NCBI RefSeq assembly: GCF_014873875.1
Contig: NZ_JADBEM010000001.1
Location: 5,704,001 to 5,768,000 of the forward strand
Length of the DNA stretch: 64,000 bases
From: Actinopolymorpha pittospori
GTDB taxonomy: Bacteria > Actinomycetota > Actinomycetes > Propionibacteriales > Actinopolymorphaceae
Direction of reading: 5' to 3'
Position 1 is the stretch's first letter. Each line of letters begins with the position of its first letter. The translations under genes were made by a program, and so were the position numbers. The notes under the pieces were generated by a model that saw only the letters and a program-made list of their open reading frames with translations, did no database searches and was not told the DNA's origin. Of this stretch, positions 27,137 through 35,676 are shown one piece after another.

Positions 27137-27165
27137 TTGACAAGGCCATGGTCCACCCCTACGGT
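27137..27165 (+). promoter_or_regulatory. Near-consensus promoter upstream of the Gfo/Idh genes
   Basis: TTGACA (27137-27142), a 17-base spacer and TACGGT (27160-27165) form one of the best sigma-70-like promoters in the window. The message would have a leader of about 135 bases. The 11 bases TGGCGTTGACA recur at 27272-27282, possibly as an operator or a second -35 box. Confidence 0.6.
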
Positions 27166-27307
27166 CAAAGGCCGCACCGGCCCGGTCGCGTCCCGTCCCT
27201 GTGTGGGTTCGCCTCCCGTGGCGGAGACGCCCATGGCCGGGCGCGGATGCCCATCGTCGATGCCCGCAAGGTGGCGTTGACACACGGCCGTCGGAGGGTG
27301 CCAGCGG

Positions 27308-28225
27308 ATGACCGGACCAACGTCTGCGACCGGAACTGACCACGGCGACGTTCGGATCGGCCTGCTGGGTGTCAACACCTCCCATGCCGGTGCCTACGCA
27401 CGGATCCTGAACGAACGCGAAGGCGTTCCCGGCGCGCGGATCCGTTGGGTCTGGGGCGGCCAGGTGCGCGCGGACCAGCCGGACGCGCGCACCCTGGCCG
27501 CGACGTACGACATCGACCACGTGGTCGGTGAGCCGACGCAGCTGATCGGGCAGACCGACCTCGTCCTCGTCGTCGACGACGCCGGGCACGGCCAGCAGCA
27601 CGTGCCCCAGGCCCGGCCGTTCGTGGCCGCCGGAATCCCCGCCTTCCTAGACAAGCCGATGTCCACCAACCTCGCCGAGGCGGCGATGCTGTTCCGGCTC
27701 GCGGCGGAGCGCGGCGTGCCGGTGACGAGTGCCTCGGCGCTGCGCTTCGCCGCTGAACTGGCGCGGGAGAGCGAACGGATCGCCGGGCTCGGCGAGATCT
27801 CCTCGGCGGTCAGCGTCGGGCCGGGGGAGTGGTTCCACTACGGCGTCCACGCCGTCGAGCAGTTGTACGCCGTCGTGGGTCCGGGCGTGGAGTGGGTACA
27901 GCGGGCAAGCTGGCCCGATCGCGACGTGGCGGTCCTGGGCTACGTCGACGGTCGGCCGAGCGCCGTCGTCCAGACGCTGCGCGACGCGGCGTGCGGGTTC
28001 CATCTCACGCTGTATGCCAAGAACGGCCGGCACAGCGTGGCGATCGACGACTTCGACGCGTTCTACACCGCGCAGTTGCGGGCCGTCGTCGACATGGTGC
28101 GCACCGGGGTTCCGCCCGTCCCGGCGGCCGAGACCCTCGAGCTGCTCGCCGTGCTGCGGGCGGGCGAGCTGTCGGCGAAGGCCGGCGGCGAGCGCGTTTA
28201 CCTGAGCGACGTACGACCTCGGTAG
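27308..28225 (+). CDS. Gfo/Idh/MocA-family oxidoreductase
   Basis: This 305-residue NAD(P)-dependent dehydrogenase-like protein probably oxidises or epimerises a sugar or cyclitol. The Rossmann start is VRIGLLGVNTSHAGAYARIL near residue 15. The family EKP motif appears as FLDKPMST (Asp for Glu), and the fold continues with a GFO-type C-terminal domain that is shorter than usual. GGAGGG precedes the ATG by nine bases. It is the first of three family members in a row, and it resembles the third more than the second in its initial HAGAY/HGAGY motif. The substrate is unknown. Confidence 0.88.
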   Translation: MTGPTSATGTDHGDVRIGLLGVNTSHAGAYARILNEREGVPGARIRWVWGGQVRADQPDARTLAATYDIDHVVGEPTQLIGQTDLVLVVDDAGHGQQHVPQARPFVAAGIPAFLDKPMSTNLAEAAMLFRLAAERGVPVTSASALRFAAELARESERIAGLGEISSAVSVGPGEWFHYGVHAVEQLYAVVGPGVEWVQRASWPDRDVAVLGYVDGRPSAVVQTLRDAACGFHLTLYAKNGRHSVAIDDFDAFYTAQLRAVVDMVRTGVPPVPAAETLELLAVLRAGELSAKAGGERVYLSDVRPR

Positions 28226-28283
28226 GGTCGCCCCGCGTCCGCCCTGCGGGCCTCGGCGAGTATGGTCCGCCGATCGAACCGGT

Positions 28284-28347
28284 TGTCCGCTGACTGGACA
28301 GGTCTTCCTTTCGGCGGCAGCGGGCCCCAAAGATATGGTCTGCACCA
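28284..28347 (+). promoter_or_regulatory. Candidate promoter and operators before the second Gfo/Idh gene
   Basis: Two inverted repeats stand out: TGTCC-N7-GGACA (28284-28300) and TGGT-N4-ACCA (28336-28347). The second overlaps a good -10 box TATGGT (28334-28339). This suggests regulated transcription of the second and third oxidoreductase genes. No regulator is adjacent. Confidence 0.4.
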
Positions 28348-28375
28348 GATTGCCGAGCGAAGGGTTGTGCATCAG

Positions 28376-29395
28376 GTGAAGGTCTCCAAAGTTGGCGTCG
28401 TCGGTCTAGGTGGGATCGGACGGGTGCACATCGCCGGCTGGCAGCGGTTGGGCGTCGAGATCCACGGCTACGACGAGCTGCCCGAATCCAGAGCCGCCGC
28501 GCACGACATCGGCCTCACCGTGCACGACGACCTGGGTTCGTTGATCCAGGCCGTCGACGTGGTGGACGTCTGCACGCCGACCGACACCCACGCTCCGTTG
28601 GCACTCGCCGGCCTGCGCGCCGGCCGCCCGGTCATCTGCGAGAAACCGCTCGCCCGGACGCTGGAGGAGGCCGACGAACTGCTCGCGGCAGCGGCCGAGG
28701 CGGGTGTGCCGTTGCACACCGCCCAGGTGGTGCGCTTCTTCCCCGAGTACGCCGCGGCCCGGGCAGCCGTCGCGGCGGGCCGGATCGGCCAGCCCGCCGT
28801 GCTCCGCCTGACGCGCGAGGGCGACATGCCCAACCCGCACGGGTGGTACCACGACATCGAGCGCTCCGCCGGGATCATCGGGGACGTCATGGTCCACGAC
28901 ATCGACTTCGCCCGCTGGATCGCCGGTGACGTCGTACGGGTCTTCGCCCGGTTGATGCGTCCCGCCGGTCCGCAGAACGGCCCCACCCACGCCTACGCCA
29001 TCCTCACCCACGTCGGCGGCACGATCACCCACCTCACCGCGTCGTGGGCGCGACTCGGTGGCCCGTTCCGCACCAGCTTCGAGCTGGCCGGGAGCGAGGG
29101 ACTGCTCGACTACGCGACGGACCAGCGTCCGGCACTGCGTACCGCTCCGGCTCCGCTCGTGGCGGCGGCGGGTTCGACGTTCGGTGAGCCGTTCACGATC
29201 GAACTGGCCGAGTTCAAGGCCGCGATCGAAGGTGGTCCACCGGCCCGGGTGAGCGCGCGGGATGGCCGGGAAGCGCTGGCGATCGCCCTGGCCGCGCTCG
29301 AGTCGGCACAGACCGGCCGGGCGATCGACCTGCCCGTGAGTTCGACGCCGTACGTAGGAAGCGCACCAGTAGCCGCGGAGGTGGCGTCGGCATGA
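28376..29395 (+). CDS. Gfo/Idh/MocA-family oxidoreductase
   Basis: This 339-residue member of the family has Rossmann motif VGVVGLGGIGRVHIAGW near residues 5-21, CEKPLARTLEEADELL with the canonical Glu-Lys-Pro near 87-102, and GIIGDVMVHDIDFARWI as the catalytic-domain segment. This resembles myo-inositol 2-dehydrogenase-like enzymes but is not specific. The GTG at 28376 was preferred, with GAAGGG upstream; a GTG three codons earlier at 28367 is also possible. Its stop overlaps the next start by four bases (ATGA). Confidence 0.87.
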   Translation: MKVSKVGVVGLGGIGRVHIAGWQRLGVEIHGYDELPESRAAAHDIGLTVHDDLGSLIQAVDVVDVCTPTDTHAPLALAGLRAGRPVICEKPLARTLEEADELLAAAAEAGVPLHTAQVVRFFPEYAAARAAVAAGRIGQPAVLRLTREGDMPNPHGWYHDIERSAGIIGDVMVHDIDFARWIAGDVVRVFARLMRPAGPQNGPTHAYAILTHVGGTITHLTASWARLGGPFRTSFELAGSEGLLDYATDQRPALRTAPAPLVAAAGSTFGEPFTIELAEFKAAIEGGPPARVSARDGREALAIALAALESAQTGRAIDLPVSSTPYVGSAPVAAEVASA

Positions 29396-30411
29396 GCAGC
29401 ACAACTCCTGTCAAGATCGGAATCCTGTCCTTCGCCCACCTGCACGGAGCGGGATACGCCGCCGCGCTGGTCGGCCGCGACGACGTCGAGCTTCGCGCCG
29501 CGGACGAGAACGCCGAGCGCGGCAAGGCGATCGCCGACCGGCTCGGCATCCCGTTCACGTCCTCCTACGACGACCTGCTCGCGTGGCAGCCCGACGGCGT
29601 GATCGTCTGCTCGGAGAACGCCGGTCACCGGGTCCTGGTCGAGAAGGCCGCCGCGGCTGGTGCGCACGTGCTCTGCGAGAAGCCGTTGGCCACCTCGCTG
29701 GCCGACGGCCGCGCGATGATCGAGGCCTGCGAGGCCGCCGGCGTCAACCTGATGACGGCGTTCCCGGTGCGGTTCGCGACGCCGATCGCGGGCCTGGAGC
29801 AGCTCGTCCGCAAGGGAACTCTCGGCCGCGTCCACGCGGTCGCGGGAACCAACCCCGGCACCATGCCGGGCGGCTGGTTCGTCGACCCGCAGCTCGCGGG
29901 CGGCGGCGCGGTCATGGACCACACGGTGCACGTCGCCGACCTGCTGCGCTGGATCCTCGACAGCGAGGCGGTCGAGGTCTACGCCCAGACCAACAGCATC
30001 CTCTACCCGGACCTCCCGGTGGAGACGGCCGGCACGATCGCGGTCACCTTCGCCAACGGCACCGTCGCGACGATCGACTGCAGCTGGAGCAAGCCGAAGT
30101 CCTACCCGACCTGGGGTGGAGTGACCCTCGAGTTCGTCGGTGAGGACGGGGTCGCCTCGGCGGACGCGTTCGGGCAGACCATCAACTCCTACTACGACGG
30201 TCCCGGTCGCGCCGGCGGGCAGGACGTGTCGTGGCCGGCCTGGGGCGCGAACCCCGACGCGGGCCTCCTGGCGGAGTTCGTGGCGGGCATCAGGGAGGGG
30301 CGGGCGCCCCATCCCAACGGCTGGGACGGCTACCGCGCCACCGAGATCGCGTTCGCGGCGTATGAGTCCGCGAAGTCCGGGCAGCCGGTGAAGCTGCCGC
30401 TCGAGGGCTAG
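29392..30411 (+). CDS. Gfo/Idh/MocA-family oxidoreductase
   Basis: This 339-residue oxidoreductase is translationally coupled to the preceding one. It has VKIGILSFAHLHGAGYAAAL at the start (a histidine-containing variant of the glycine-rich loop), LCEKPLATSLADGRAM near residues 97-112 with the Glu-Lys-Pro motif, and GGGAVMDHTVHVADLLRW in the substrate domain with two histidines. It probably acts with its partner on related sugar substrates, for example sequential oxidation and reduction, but this is inference. A 30-base palindromic terminator follows. Confidence 0.89.
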   Translation: MSSTTPVKIGILSFAHLHGAGYAAALVGRDDVELRAADENAERGKAIADRLGIPFTSSYDDLLAWQPDGVIVCSENAGHRVLVEKAAAAGAHVLCEKPLATSLADGRAMIEACEAAGVNLMTAFPVRFATPIAGLEQLVRKGTLGRVHAVAGTNPGTMPGGWFVDPQLAGGGAVMDHTVHVADLLRWILDSEAVEVYAQTNSILYPDLPVETAGTIAVTFANGTVATIDCSWSKPKSYPTWGGVTLEFVGEDGVASADAFGQTINSYYDGPGRAGGQDVSWPAWGANPDAGLLAEFVAGIREGRAPHPNGWDGYRATEIAFAAYESAKSGQPVKLPLEG

Positions 30412-30438
30412 CCCGCGACGAACGAACAGCTCGGCGAT

Positions 30439-30468
30439 CGTGGCCGCCTCGGTACCGAGGCGGCCACG
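30439..30468 (+). terminator. Terminator after the Gfo/Idh genes
   Basis: A perfect 30-base palindrome centred on GGTACC, 27 bases past the stop codon. It forms a 13-bp stem with a 4-base loop and is followed by ACTGCGTC rather than a T-run. Confidence 0.8.
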
Positions 30469-30504
30469 ACTGCGTCCGGGAGCGACGGTGGAAGACTGGG
30501 CGAC

Positions 30505-31290
30505 GTGCGGGAAGAGACATCGCCCAAGGACCGGTTCGTCACCGTCTACGGCTTCCGGCCGGTGCTGGCCGCGCTCCACGACGACCGGCTCGCCATCGAC
30601 AAGGTGCTGGTGGCAGAGGGGGTGCGCGGGCCCTCCGTGCGGGACATCGTGACGGCCGCCGACACCCGAGGTGTCCCCGTGCGCCGCGTCGCGCCGCACC
30701 GGATCACCCTGCTCTCGGGTAACGGCCGGCACGACAACGGCGTCCTCGCCGACGTGGTGGCCCCCCGGATGCGGACCCTGCAGAGCGCGCTGGACGCCCG
30801 CCACCACGAGCGCCCCCGCACCGTCCTCGTCCTCGACGGGATCAGGACACCCGGCAACGTCGGGATGATCCTGCGCAGCGGTACCGCCGCCGGGGTGGAC
30901 GGGATCGTCGTACCCCATCACGGTGTCGCCGGCATCGACCCGCTGGTGGTGAAGGCGTCCGCGGGCGTGGCCTTCCACGCCCCGGTCCTGCGCGCCGACA
31001 CGGCGCAGGACGCGGTGGAGCGCCTCGTCGACGCGGGCTACGCGGTCTTCGGCTTGGCCGCGGACGCGGAGGAGTCGATCTTCGAGGTGGACCTGCCGGA
31101 GTTCGCCGCGTTCGTTCTCGGCGCGGAGACCGAGGGGGTCGGCGCGCCGGTCCGGCCCTACGTGGGGACGTGGGTACGGATCCCGATGCCCGGCGGCGTG
31201 GAGTCGCTGAACGTCGCGAGCGCGGCCGCCGTCGTGTCGTTCGAACTGGTGCGACGCGGGCTGACGGCCGCGGCTCCCGCGCGCGGCTGA
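30505..31290 (+). CDS. TrmH/SpoU-family RNA 2'-O-methyltransferase
   Basis: This 261-residue enzyme probably methylates a ribose in rRNA or tRNA using S-adenosylmethionine. The N-terminal L30e-like substrate domain starts VYGFRPVLAALHDDRL, and the SPOUT knot carries the three family motifs: DGIRTPGNVGMILRSG, FVLGAETEGVG and RIPMPGGVESLNVASAAAVVSFE. The exact target nucleotide cannot be told. The GTG start has no ribosome site and follows an AAGACT box by seven bases, suggesting a leaderless message. Confidence 0.92.
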   Translation: MREETSPKDRFVTVYGFRPVLAALHDDRLAIDKVLVAEGVRGPSVRDIVTAADTRGVPVRRVAPHRITLLSGNGRHDNGVLADVVAPRMRTLQSALDARHHERPRTVLVLDGIRTPGNVGMILRSGTAAGVDGIVVPHHGVAGIDPLVVKASAGVAFHAPVLRADTAQDAVERLVDAGYAVFGLAADAEESIFEVDLPEFAAFVLGAETEGVGAPVRPYVGTWVRIPMPGGVESLNVASAAAVVSFELVRRGLTAAAPARG

Positions 31291-31330
31291 CGGGCGGCGA
31301 TCAACCCCCCGACGGGCGGCGATCAACCCC
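31289..31330. repeat. 22-bp direct repeat at the end of the TrmH gene
   Basis: GACGGGCGGCGATCAACCCC occurs at 31289-31308 and again at 31311-31330. The first copy begins at the stop codon of the preceding gene, so this is a recent short tandem duplication. Confidence 0.85.
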
Positions 31331-31364
31331 CTGGCGGGTGCGCGGACGCCCGGCCGGCCCGCGC

Positions 31365-31379
31365 TACTGTGCCGGTGTG
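31365..31379 (+). promoter_or_regulatory. -10 box and leaderless start of the SAM methyltransferase gene
   Basis: TACTGT (31365-31370), six bases, then the GTG start at 31377. There is no Shine-Dalgarno sequence. The spacing places the transcription start at or next to the start codon. Confidence 0.6.
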
Positions 31380-32159
31380 GACAACGACTCCGAGCGGCCC
31401 TACGACGAGACCGAGCACGCCCGCCGGGCCGGCTCCTTCGGATCGCATGCCGAGGCCTACGCGGAGTACCGCCCGAGCTATCCCGAAACGGCCGTCCGCT
31501 GGGCGCTCGAGCCCGTCGCCGGTGAGGACGTCGTACGCGTGCTCGATCTCGCCGCCGGCACCGGCAAGCTGACCGAGGTCGTCGCCAGACTCGACGCCGA
31601 GGTCGTGGCGGTGGAGCCGGATCCGGAGATGCTGGCCGAGCTGCGCCGGCGGCTGCCTGACGTACCCACTCACCTGGGCAGCGCTGAGGAGATCCCCGTG
31701 CCCGACGGGTCCTTCGACGCCGTGGTGGTGGGACAGGCGTTCCACTGGTTCGACGTCGACCGGGCGCTGCCGGAGATCGCGCGGGTGCTGCGTCCGGGTG
31801 GCGTGGTCGCCGCCCTGTGGAACCTCGAGGACGATGCCGTGAGCTGGATCGCCGGTCTCAAGGAGGTCAGCGAGTCGTCCCTGCCGTCCGCGCGGAAGTG
31901 GCGGGACCAGCGCGGCTTTCCCGACCACCCGGCGTACTCCGACTCCGAGGTCGCGGAGTTCCAGCACCGGCAGCGGCGTACGACGGACTCCATGGTCGCG
32001 CTGGTCGGCACGCACTCCCAGGTGATCGTCAAGGACGAGGTGGACCGGGCCCAGTTGCTCGCCCGGATCCGGGGCTACCTCCGCGCCCGGACCGAGACCG
32101 CGTCCGGGGAGTTCGACGTTCCGATGATCACCGGCGTCCTCCGCGCGATCCGCGTCTAG
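31377..32159 (+). CDS. Class I SAM-dependent methyltransferase
   Basis: This 260-residue methyltransferase of the UbiE/type 11 group transfers a methyl group from S-adenosylmethionine to a small molecule. Motif I is VLDLAAGTGKLTEVVA near residue 57-72, the acidic end of strand 2 is VVAVEPDPEML, and the later motifs are SFDAVVVGQAFHWFD and ALPEIARVLRPGGVVAALWN. The GTG at 31377 was chosen from the leaderless promoter pattern and because it gives a normal N-terminus; the open frame continues upstream into the previous gene. No operon partner suggests the substrate. Confidence 0.88.
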   Translation: MDNDSERPYDETEHARRAGSFGSHAEAYAEYRPSYPETAVRWALEPVAGEDVVRVLDLAAGTGKLTEVVARLDAEVVAVEPDPEMLAELRRRLPDVPTHLGSAEEIPVPDGSFDAVVVGQAFHWFDVDRALPEIARVLRPGGVVAALWNLEDDAVSWIAGLKEVSESSLPSARKWRDQRGFPDHPAYSDSEVAEFQHRQRRTTDSMVALVGTHSQVIVKDEVDRAQLLARIRGYLRARTETASGEFDVPMITGVLRAIRV

Positions 32160-32191
32160 GACACGACCCGCGTCGCGGGACGGAGGCCCCG

Positions 32192-34105
32192 TCAGCTGAT
32201 CGCGTCGACGACGTCGTCCTCCTCGCTCCCCTCCTGGGGCGCGAACTGGGTCTGGTAGAGCTCGGCGTAGAGCCCCGCGGCGAGCAGCAGCTTGTCGTGC
32301 GTCCCGCGCTCCACCACGCGTCCGTCGTCCAGGACGAGGATCGTGTCGGCGTTGCGGATCGTGGAGAGCCGGTGCGCGATCACCAGCGACGTCCGCCCTT
32401 CCAGCGCGGTGGCAAGCGCGGCTTGCACCGCCGCCTCGGACTCGGAGTCCAGGTGGGCGGTGGCCTCGTCGAGGATCACGATCGAGGGCGCCTTGAGCAG
32501 CAGCCGGGCGATCGCGAGGCGTTGCCGCTCACCCCCGGACAGCCGGTAGCCGCGGTCGCCCACCACCGTGTCGAGTCCGTCCGGCAGGCTCTGGACGAGT
32601 TCGCCGATCTGGGCGGCCTCGAGCGCGTCCCGCAGGTCCTTCTCGGTGGCGTCGGGCCGGGCCAGCAGGAGGTTGGAGCGGATGGAGTCGTGATACATGT
32701 GCGAGTCCTGGGTGACGACGCCGATCACCGAACGCAGCGAGCGCTGGGTGACCTCGCGGACGTCCCGGCCACCCACCCGCACGGCGCCGCCGGTCACGTC
32801 GTACAACCGGGACACCAGTGAGGCGAGCGTCGTCTTGCCGGCACCGGACGGGCCGACCACCGCGATCAACTGACCCGGTGCGACCTCGAAGCTCACCGAG
32901 CGGAGCACGTCCTCGTTGGTCTGGGTCGACAAGGTGGCCACGGACTCCAACGAGGCAAGGCTGACCTCGGCCGCCGACGGGTAACGGAAGCTGACCTCGT
33001 CGAACTCCAGCGAGGGTTCGACGTCGGCCGGCAGGTCGACGGCGTCTGGTCGGTCGGCGACCATCGGCGGCAGGTCCAGCACCTCGAGCACCCGCTCGAA
33101 GCTCACCAGCGTGGTCATGACGTCGACCTGGACGTTGGACAACGCGGTCAGCGGTCCGTACAGCCGAGCGAGGTAGGCGGTCAGCGCCACCACCGTGCCG
33201 ATGCCGATCGCGCCGTCGATCGCGAAGATGCCACCCATGCCGTAGACGAGTGCGACCGCCAGTGCCGCGACCAGGGTGAGGGAGACCCGGAAGATCGCGG
33301 CGTACATCGCGGTCGTGACGCCGATGTCGCGGACCCGGCCGGCCTTGTCGGCGAAGTCGCGGGAGGAGTCCTGGGGCCGGCCGAAGATCTTGGCGAGCAT
33401 GGCGCCTGCGACGTTGAAGCGTTCGGTCATCGTCTGCGCCATCGCGGCGTTGAGCCGGTAGCTCTCGGCGGTCACCGCGCGGAGCCGCCCGGCCATGAGG
33501 CGTGCCGGGAGCACGAACAACGGAAGCAGGACCAGCGCGAGCAGCGTGATCTGCCAGGACATCACGAACATCGCGATGAGGACGAGTACGACGCTGAGCA
33601 GGTTGCTCACGACGTTGGACAGAGTGGAGGTGAACGCCTGTTGCGCGCCGAGCACGTCGCCGTTAAGGCGCTGGATGAGCGCGCCGGTCTGGGTGCGGCT
33701 GAAGAACGCGACCGGCATCCCCTGCACGTGGTCGAACACCGCAGTTCGTAGGTCGAAGACCAGGCCCTCACCGATTCGGGAGGAGAACCAGCGCTGGGTG
33801 AGCGTGACACCGGCCGAGACCAGGGCGAGCACGGCGACGACGGCGGCGAGTGACACCACGACGTCGGCGCGACCCGGGGTGATGCCACGGTCGATGATCT
33901 CGCGATAGACCAGCGGGGTGGCGGCGCCGATCGCGGCGTCGATCGCGACCAGGACGAGGAAGAACGCGAGATAGCGGCGGTAGGGGACCGCGAACGCGAG
34001 AATCCGCCGGATGGTCCCAGGGGCCAGTTTGTGTCCCTTGACCGAGTTGTCCTTCATGAGCGATCGCATGGCGGAGCCGCCGCCACCGCCACGGAGCATC
34101 GACAT
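32192..34105 (-). CDS. ABC exporter with fused membrane and ATPase domains
   Basis: This 637-residue half-transporter probably works as a homodimer and exports a drug, lipid or peptide. Six membrane spans occupy about residues 40-340, including QTGALIQRLNGDV, a characteristic intracellular loop. The ATPase has Walker A VGPSGAGKTTL, Q-loop VTQDSHMYHDSIRSNLL, signature YRLSGGERQRLAIARLL, Walker B SIVILDEATAHLD and H-loop VIAHRLSTI. The order and intact residues indicate an active pump. It is divergent from a MarR regulator with a shared 139-base promoter region, a common arrangement for efflux controlled by the pumped compound. AGGAAGGG precedes the ATG. Confidence 0.94.
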   Translation of the reverse strand: MSMLRGGGGGSAMRSLMKDNSVKGHKLAPGTIRRILAFAVPYRRYLAFFLVLVAIDAAIGAATPLVYREIIDRGITPGRADVVVSLAAVVAVLALVSAGVTLTQRWFSSRIGEGLVFDLRTAVFDHVQGMPVAFFSRTQTGALIQRLNGDVLGAQQAFTSTLSNVVSNLLSVVLVLIAMFVMSWQITLLALVLLPLFVLPARLMAGRLRAVTAESYRLNAAMAQTMTERFNVAGAMLAKIFGRPQDSSRDFADKAGRVRDIGVTTAMYAAIFRVSLTLVAALAVALVYGMGGIFAIDGAIGIGTVVALTAYLARLYGPLTALSNVQVDVMTTLVSFERVLEVLDLPPMVADRPDAVDLPADVEPSLEFDEVSFRYPSAAEVSLASLESVATLSTQTNEDVLRSVSFEVAPGQLIAVVGPSGAGKTTLASLVSRLYDVTGGAVRVGGRDVREVTQRSLRSVIGVVTQDSHMYHDSIRSNLLLARPDATEKDLRDALEAAQIGELVQSLPDGLDTVVGDRGYRLSGGERQRLAIARLLLKAPSIVILDEATAHLDSESEAAVQAALATALEGRTSLVIAHRLSTIRNADTILVLDDGRVVERGTHDKLLLAAGLYAELYQTQFAPQEGSEEDDVVDAIS

Positions 34106-34172
34106 GGAGTCCCTTCCTGTGGACGTTGCGGAGGCGACCTCGAGTCTTGGAATACTGAGTCCCAGAATTACT

Positions 34173-34213
34173 GAGGTTACCTCTCTAAGAGCCTATCTCT
34201 CTATGAGCTACCC
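34173..34213. promoter_or_regulatory. Candidate MarR operator between the exporter and marR genes
   Basis: The palindrome GAGGTTACCTC (34173-34183) is followed by two similar segments, ACCTCTCTAAGAG and ATCTCTCTATGAG, and all overlap the exporter promoter. Repeated, AT-rich and dyad-symmetric, this is where the adjacent MarR protein most likely binds. Confidence 0.5.
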
Positions 34214-34219
34214 TCTCAA
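34190..34219 (-). promoter_or_regulatory. Candidate promoter of the ABC exporter
   Basis: On the minus strand TTGAGA (34214-34219) and TAGGCT (34190-34195) are 18 bases apart, 85 bases upstream of the exporter ATG, inside the repeated putative operator. Confidence 0.55.
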
Positions 34220-34232
34220 CATCGGCGCGGCG

Positions 34233-34247
34233 TAGGCTCTTCCCGTG
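34233..34247 (+). promoter_or_regulatory. -10 box and leaderless start of the marR-type gene
   Basis: TAGGCT (34233-34238), six bases, then the GTG start at 34245. No ribosome site is present. Confidence 0.6.
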
Positions 34248-34685
34248 CGTACGTCGGACGACACCCCGGAGCAGGTCGCGGCCTTGCTGGAAGGCATCGT
34301 GCGCCGCCAGCGTCGGGTGTCCTGGGAGCAGTTGGGCTCGCTCGGCGTGACCCCCGCGCAGGTGCGGGTGCTGCGGACACTTCGCCGAGCCCACGGGGCG
34401 ATCCGGATCAGTGATCTCGCCGGCCGGCTCGGCATCGTCCCCCGTTCGGCGACCTCGGTTGTCGACGATCTCGAGGCGGCCGGCCTGGTGGCGCGCACGC
34501 CTGACCCCGACGACCGCCGCGCGACCCTGGTCGCGCTGACGAGCGCGGGGGAGAAGACGCTGGCCGCCGTACGCCGCAGCAACCGCGACGCCACGGTCGC
34601 CCTCGTCCAACGCCTGGAACTCCGCGAGCGCGAGGAACTGCTGCGGCTGCTGCGTCAGCTCGCCCCCGAGGACGTCTTCGACTGA
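34245..34685 (+). CDS. MarR-family transcriptional regulator
   Basis: This 146-residue winged-helix repressor should bind DNA as a dimer and release it on binding a phenolic or drug-like ligand. The DNA-recognition region is IRISDLAGRLGIVPRSATSVVDDLEAAGLVART, followed by the wing DPDDRRATLVALTSAGEKTL. It is divergent from the ABC exporter and most likely represses it and itself. It starts at a GTG without a ribosome site, six bases after a TAGGCT box. Family assignment is firm; the ligand is unknown. Confidence 0.92.
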   Translation: MRTSDDTPEQVAALLEGIVRRQRRVSWEQLGSLGVTPAQVRVLRTLRRAHGAIRISDLAGRLGIVPRSATSVVDDLEAAGLVARTPDPDDRRATLVALTSAGEKTLAAVRRSNRDATVALVQRLELREREELLRLLRQLAPEDVFD

Positions 34686-34701
34686 GGTCAGTTGGCTGGC
34701 G

Positions 34702-34723
34702 CGCCCCGTCGGCCTACGGGGCG
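34702..34723. terminator. Terminator between the marR and SWIM genes
   Basis: CGCCCCGT pairs with ACGGGGCG around a 6-base loop. It overlaps the last codons of the convergent SWIM gene and lies 17 bases past the marR stop, so it mainly serves marR. Confidence 0.6.
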
Positions 34724-35676
34724 TCCGCCGTGTCGGTGCCGGCCGTGCTGTCCGTGCTGTCGGGGGCTGTGCTGGTGGGGGCTGTGCTGGTGGGGTTCGC
34801 CACGTCCATGGTGGCCAGACGCCATGCCCGCCGCGCGGCGGCCGTCGCGAGCTCGCTCAGCGCGTCCGGGTCGATCCCCGACTCTGACGGCGGATCGTAG
34901 GGCGGGGTCACCGGGCGCCCGGGATGACTCGGCGGCAACGGCGGCACCGGCGGATCAGGCCGTGGCAGTGGTGGCTCGGCGTAGGCGAGTCGGGCGAGGA
35001 CGGTGGCGGCGTCGGGTGGCGTCGCGGGCAACGCGGATCCCGATTCGTCCGGCGCGGAGGTCGTACGACGGGCACGCAGGGCCTCCAGGACGTCCGTGCG
35101 GGAACGGCCACGCAACCGCAGCGCGGTGAACGGATCGGCGTCGAGCAGGTCGGCGACCAGGTAGCAGACCGCGGCGGCATGCTTGCACGGCTCGCCCCAG
35201 TCCGGGCAGGAGCAGGCCGGCCGGATCTCGCCCGGGCCGGGCAGGAGTTCGAGTCCAGCGGCGGCGACGTCGCTGACCACCTCCGGTGGAAGCTCGCCGT
35301 CCAGCAGCGCGGCGACCCGCCCGATCTGGGCCCCGACCGCGTCGAGCACCCTGGTCCACTCGTCCGGGCTGAAGGTCGGGATCCGCACGGTCACGGTGTA
35401 GGGGATCGGTCGGCTGCCCTGGACCGATGCCATCACCAGGCCGGACGCGACCTGGAGCTGCGCGACCGCGCCACGGCGAGCGTAGGAGCGGCCGCGCGAC
35501 AGGCGTCCGGGGTCGAGGGCGGCGCGGTGTTCGAGCGCGTCGATCCAGGCCCGACCCCACCAGGTCTGGCCGAACGCCCGCCTGCTGCCCGCGCCCTTGG
35601 CGGCCGGGAGACGGTGGTGTGCCTCGGACTCCTCGGCCCACCAGGTCCCGGAGCGGGGCGGTTCGGGCGGGCTCAT
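34714..35676 (-). CDS. SWIM zinc-finger protein partnered with a SNF2 helicase
   Basis: This 320-residue protein has a SWIM zinc finger (Cys-X-Cys-Xn-Cys-X-His, seen as ACSCPDWGEPCKHAAAVCY near residues 151-169), a motif that binds DNA or protein. The N-terminal part contains FGQTWWGRAWIDALE, which is typical of SWIM proteins encoded beside bacterial SNF2 ATPases. The C-terminal 100 residues are Pro/Thr/Ser-rich, with repeated TSTAP/DSTD units, and are probably disordered. Its ATG overlaps the stop of the SNF2 gene by four bases, so it is produced with it. Likely a targeting or accessory subunit; the process served (repair, chromosome maintenance or defence) is not known. Confidence 0.88.
   Translation of the reverse strand: MSPPEPPRSGTWWAEESEAHHRLPAAKGAGSRRAFGQTWWGRAWIDALEHRAALDPGRLSRGRSYARRGAVAQLQVASGLVMASVQGSRPIPYTVTVRIPTFSPDEWTRVLDAVGAQIGRVAALLDGELPPEVVSDVAAAGLELLPGPGEIRPACSCPDWGEPCKHAAAVCYLVADLLDADPFTALRLRGRSRTDVLEALRARRTTSAPDESGSALPATPPDAATVLARLAYAEPPLPRPDPPVPPLPPSHPGRPVTPPYDPPSESGIDPDALSELATAAARRAWRLATMDVANPTSTAPTSTAPDSTDSTAGTDTADAP

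Noticed and set aside
30439..30468. Perfect 30-base palindrome as a regulator site or recombination site
   Set aside because: Its position 27 bases after a stop codon and before the next promoter fits a terminator, like several other hairpins here.
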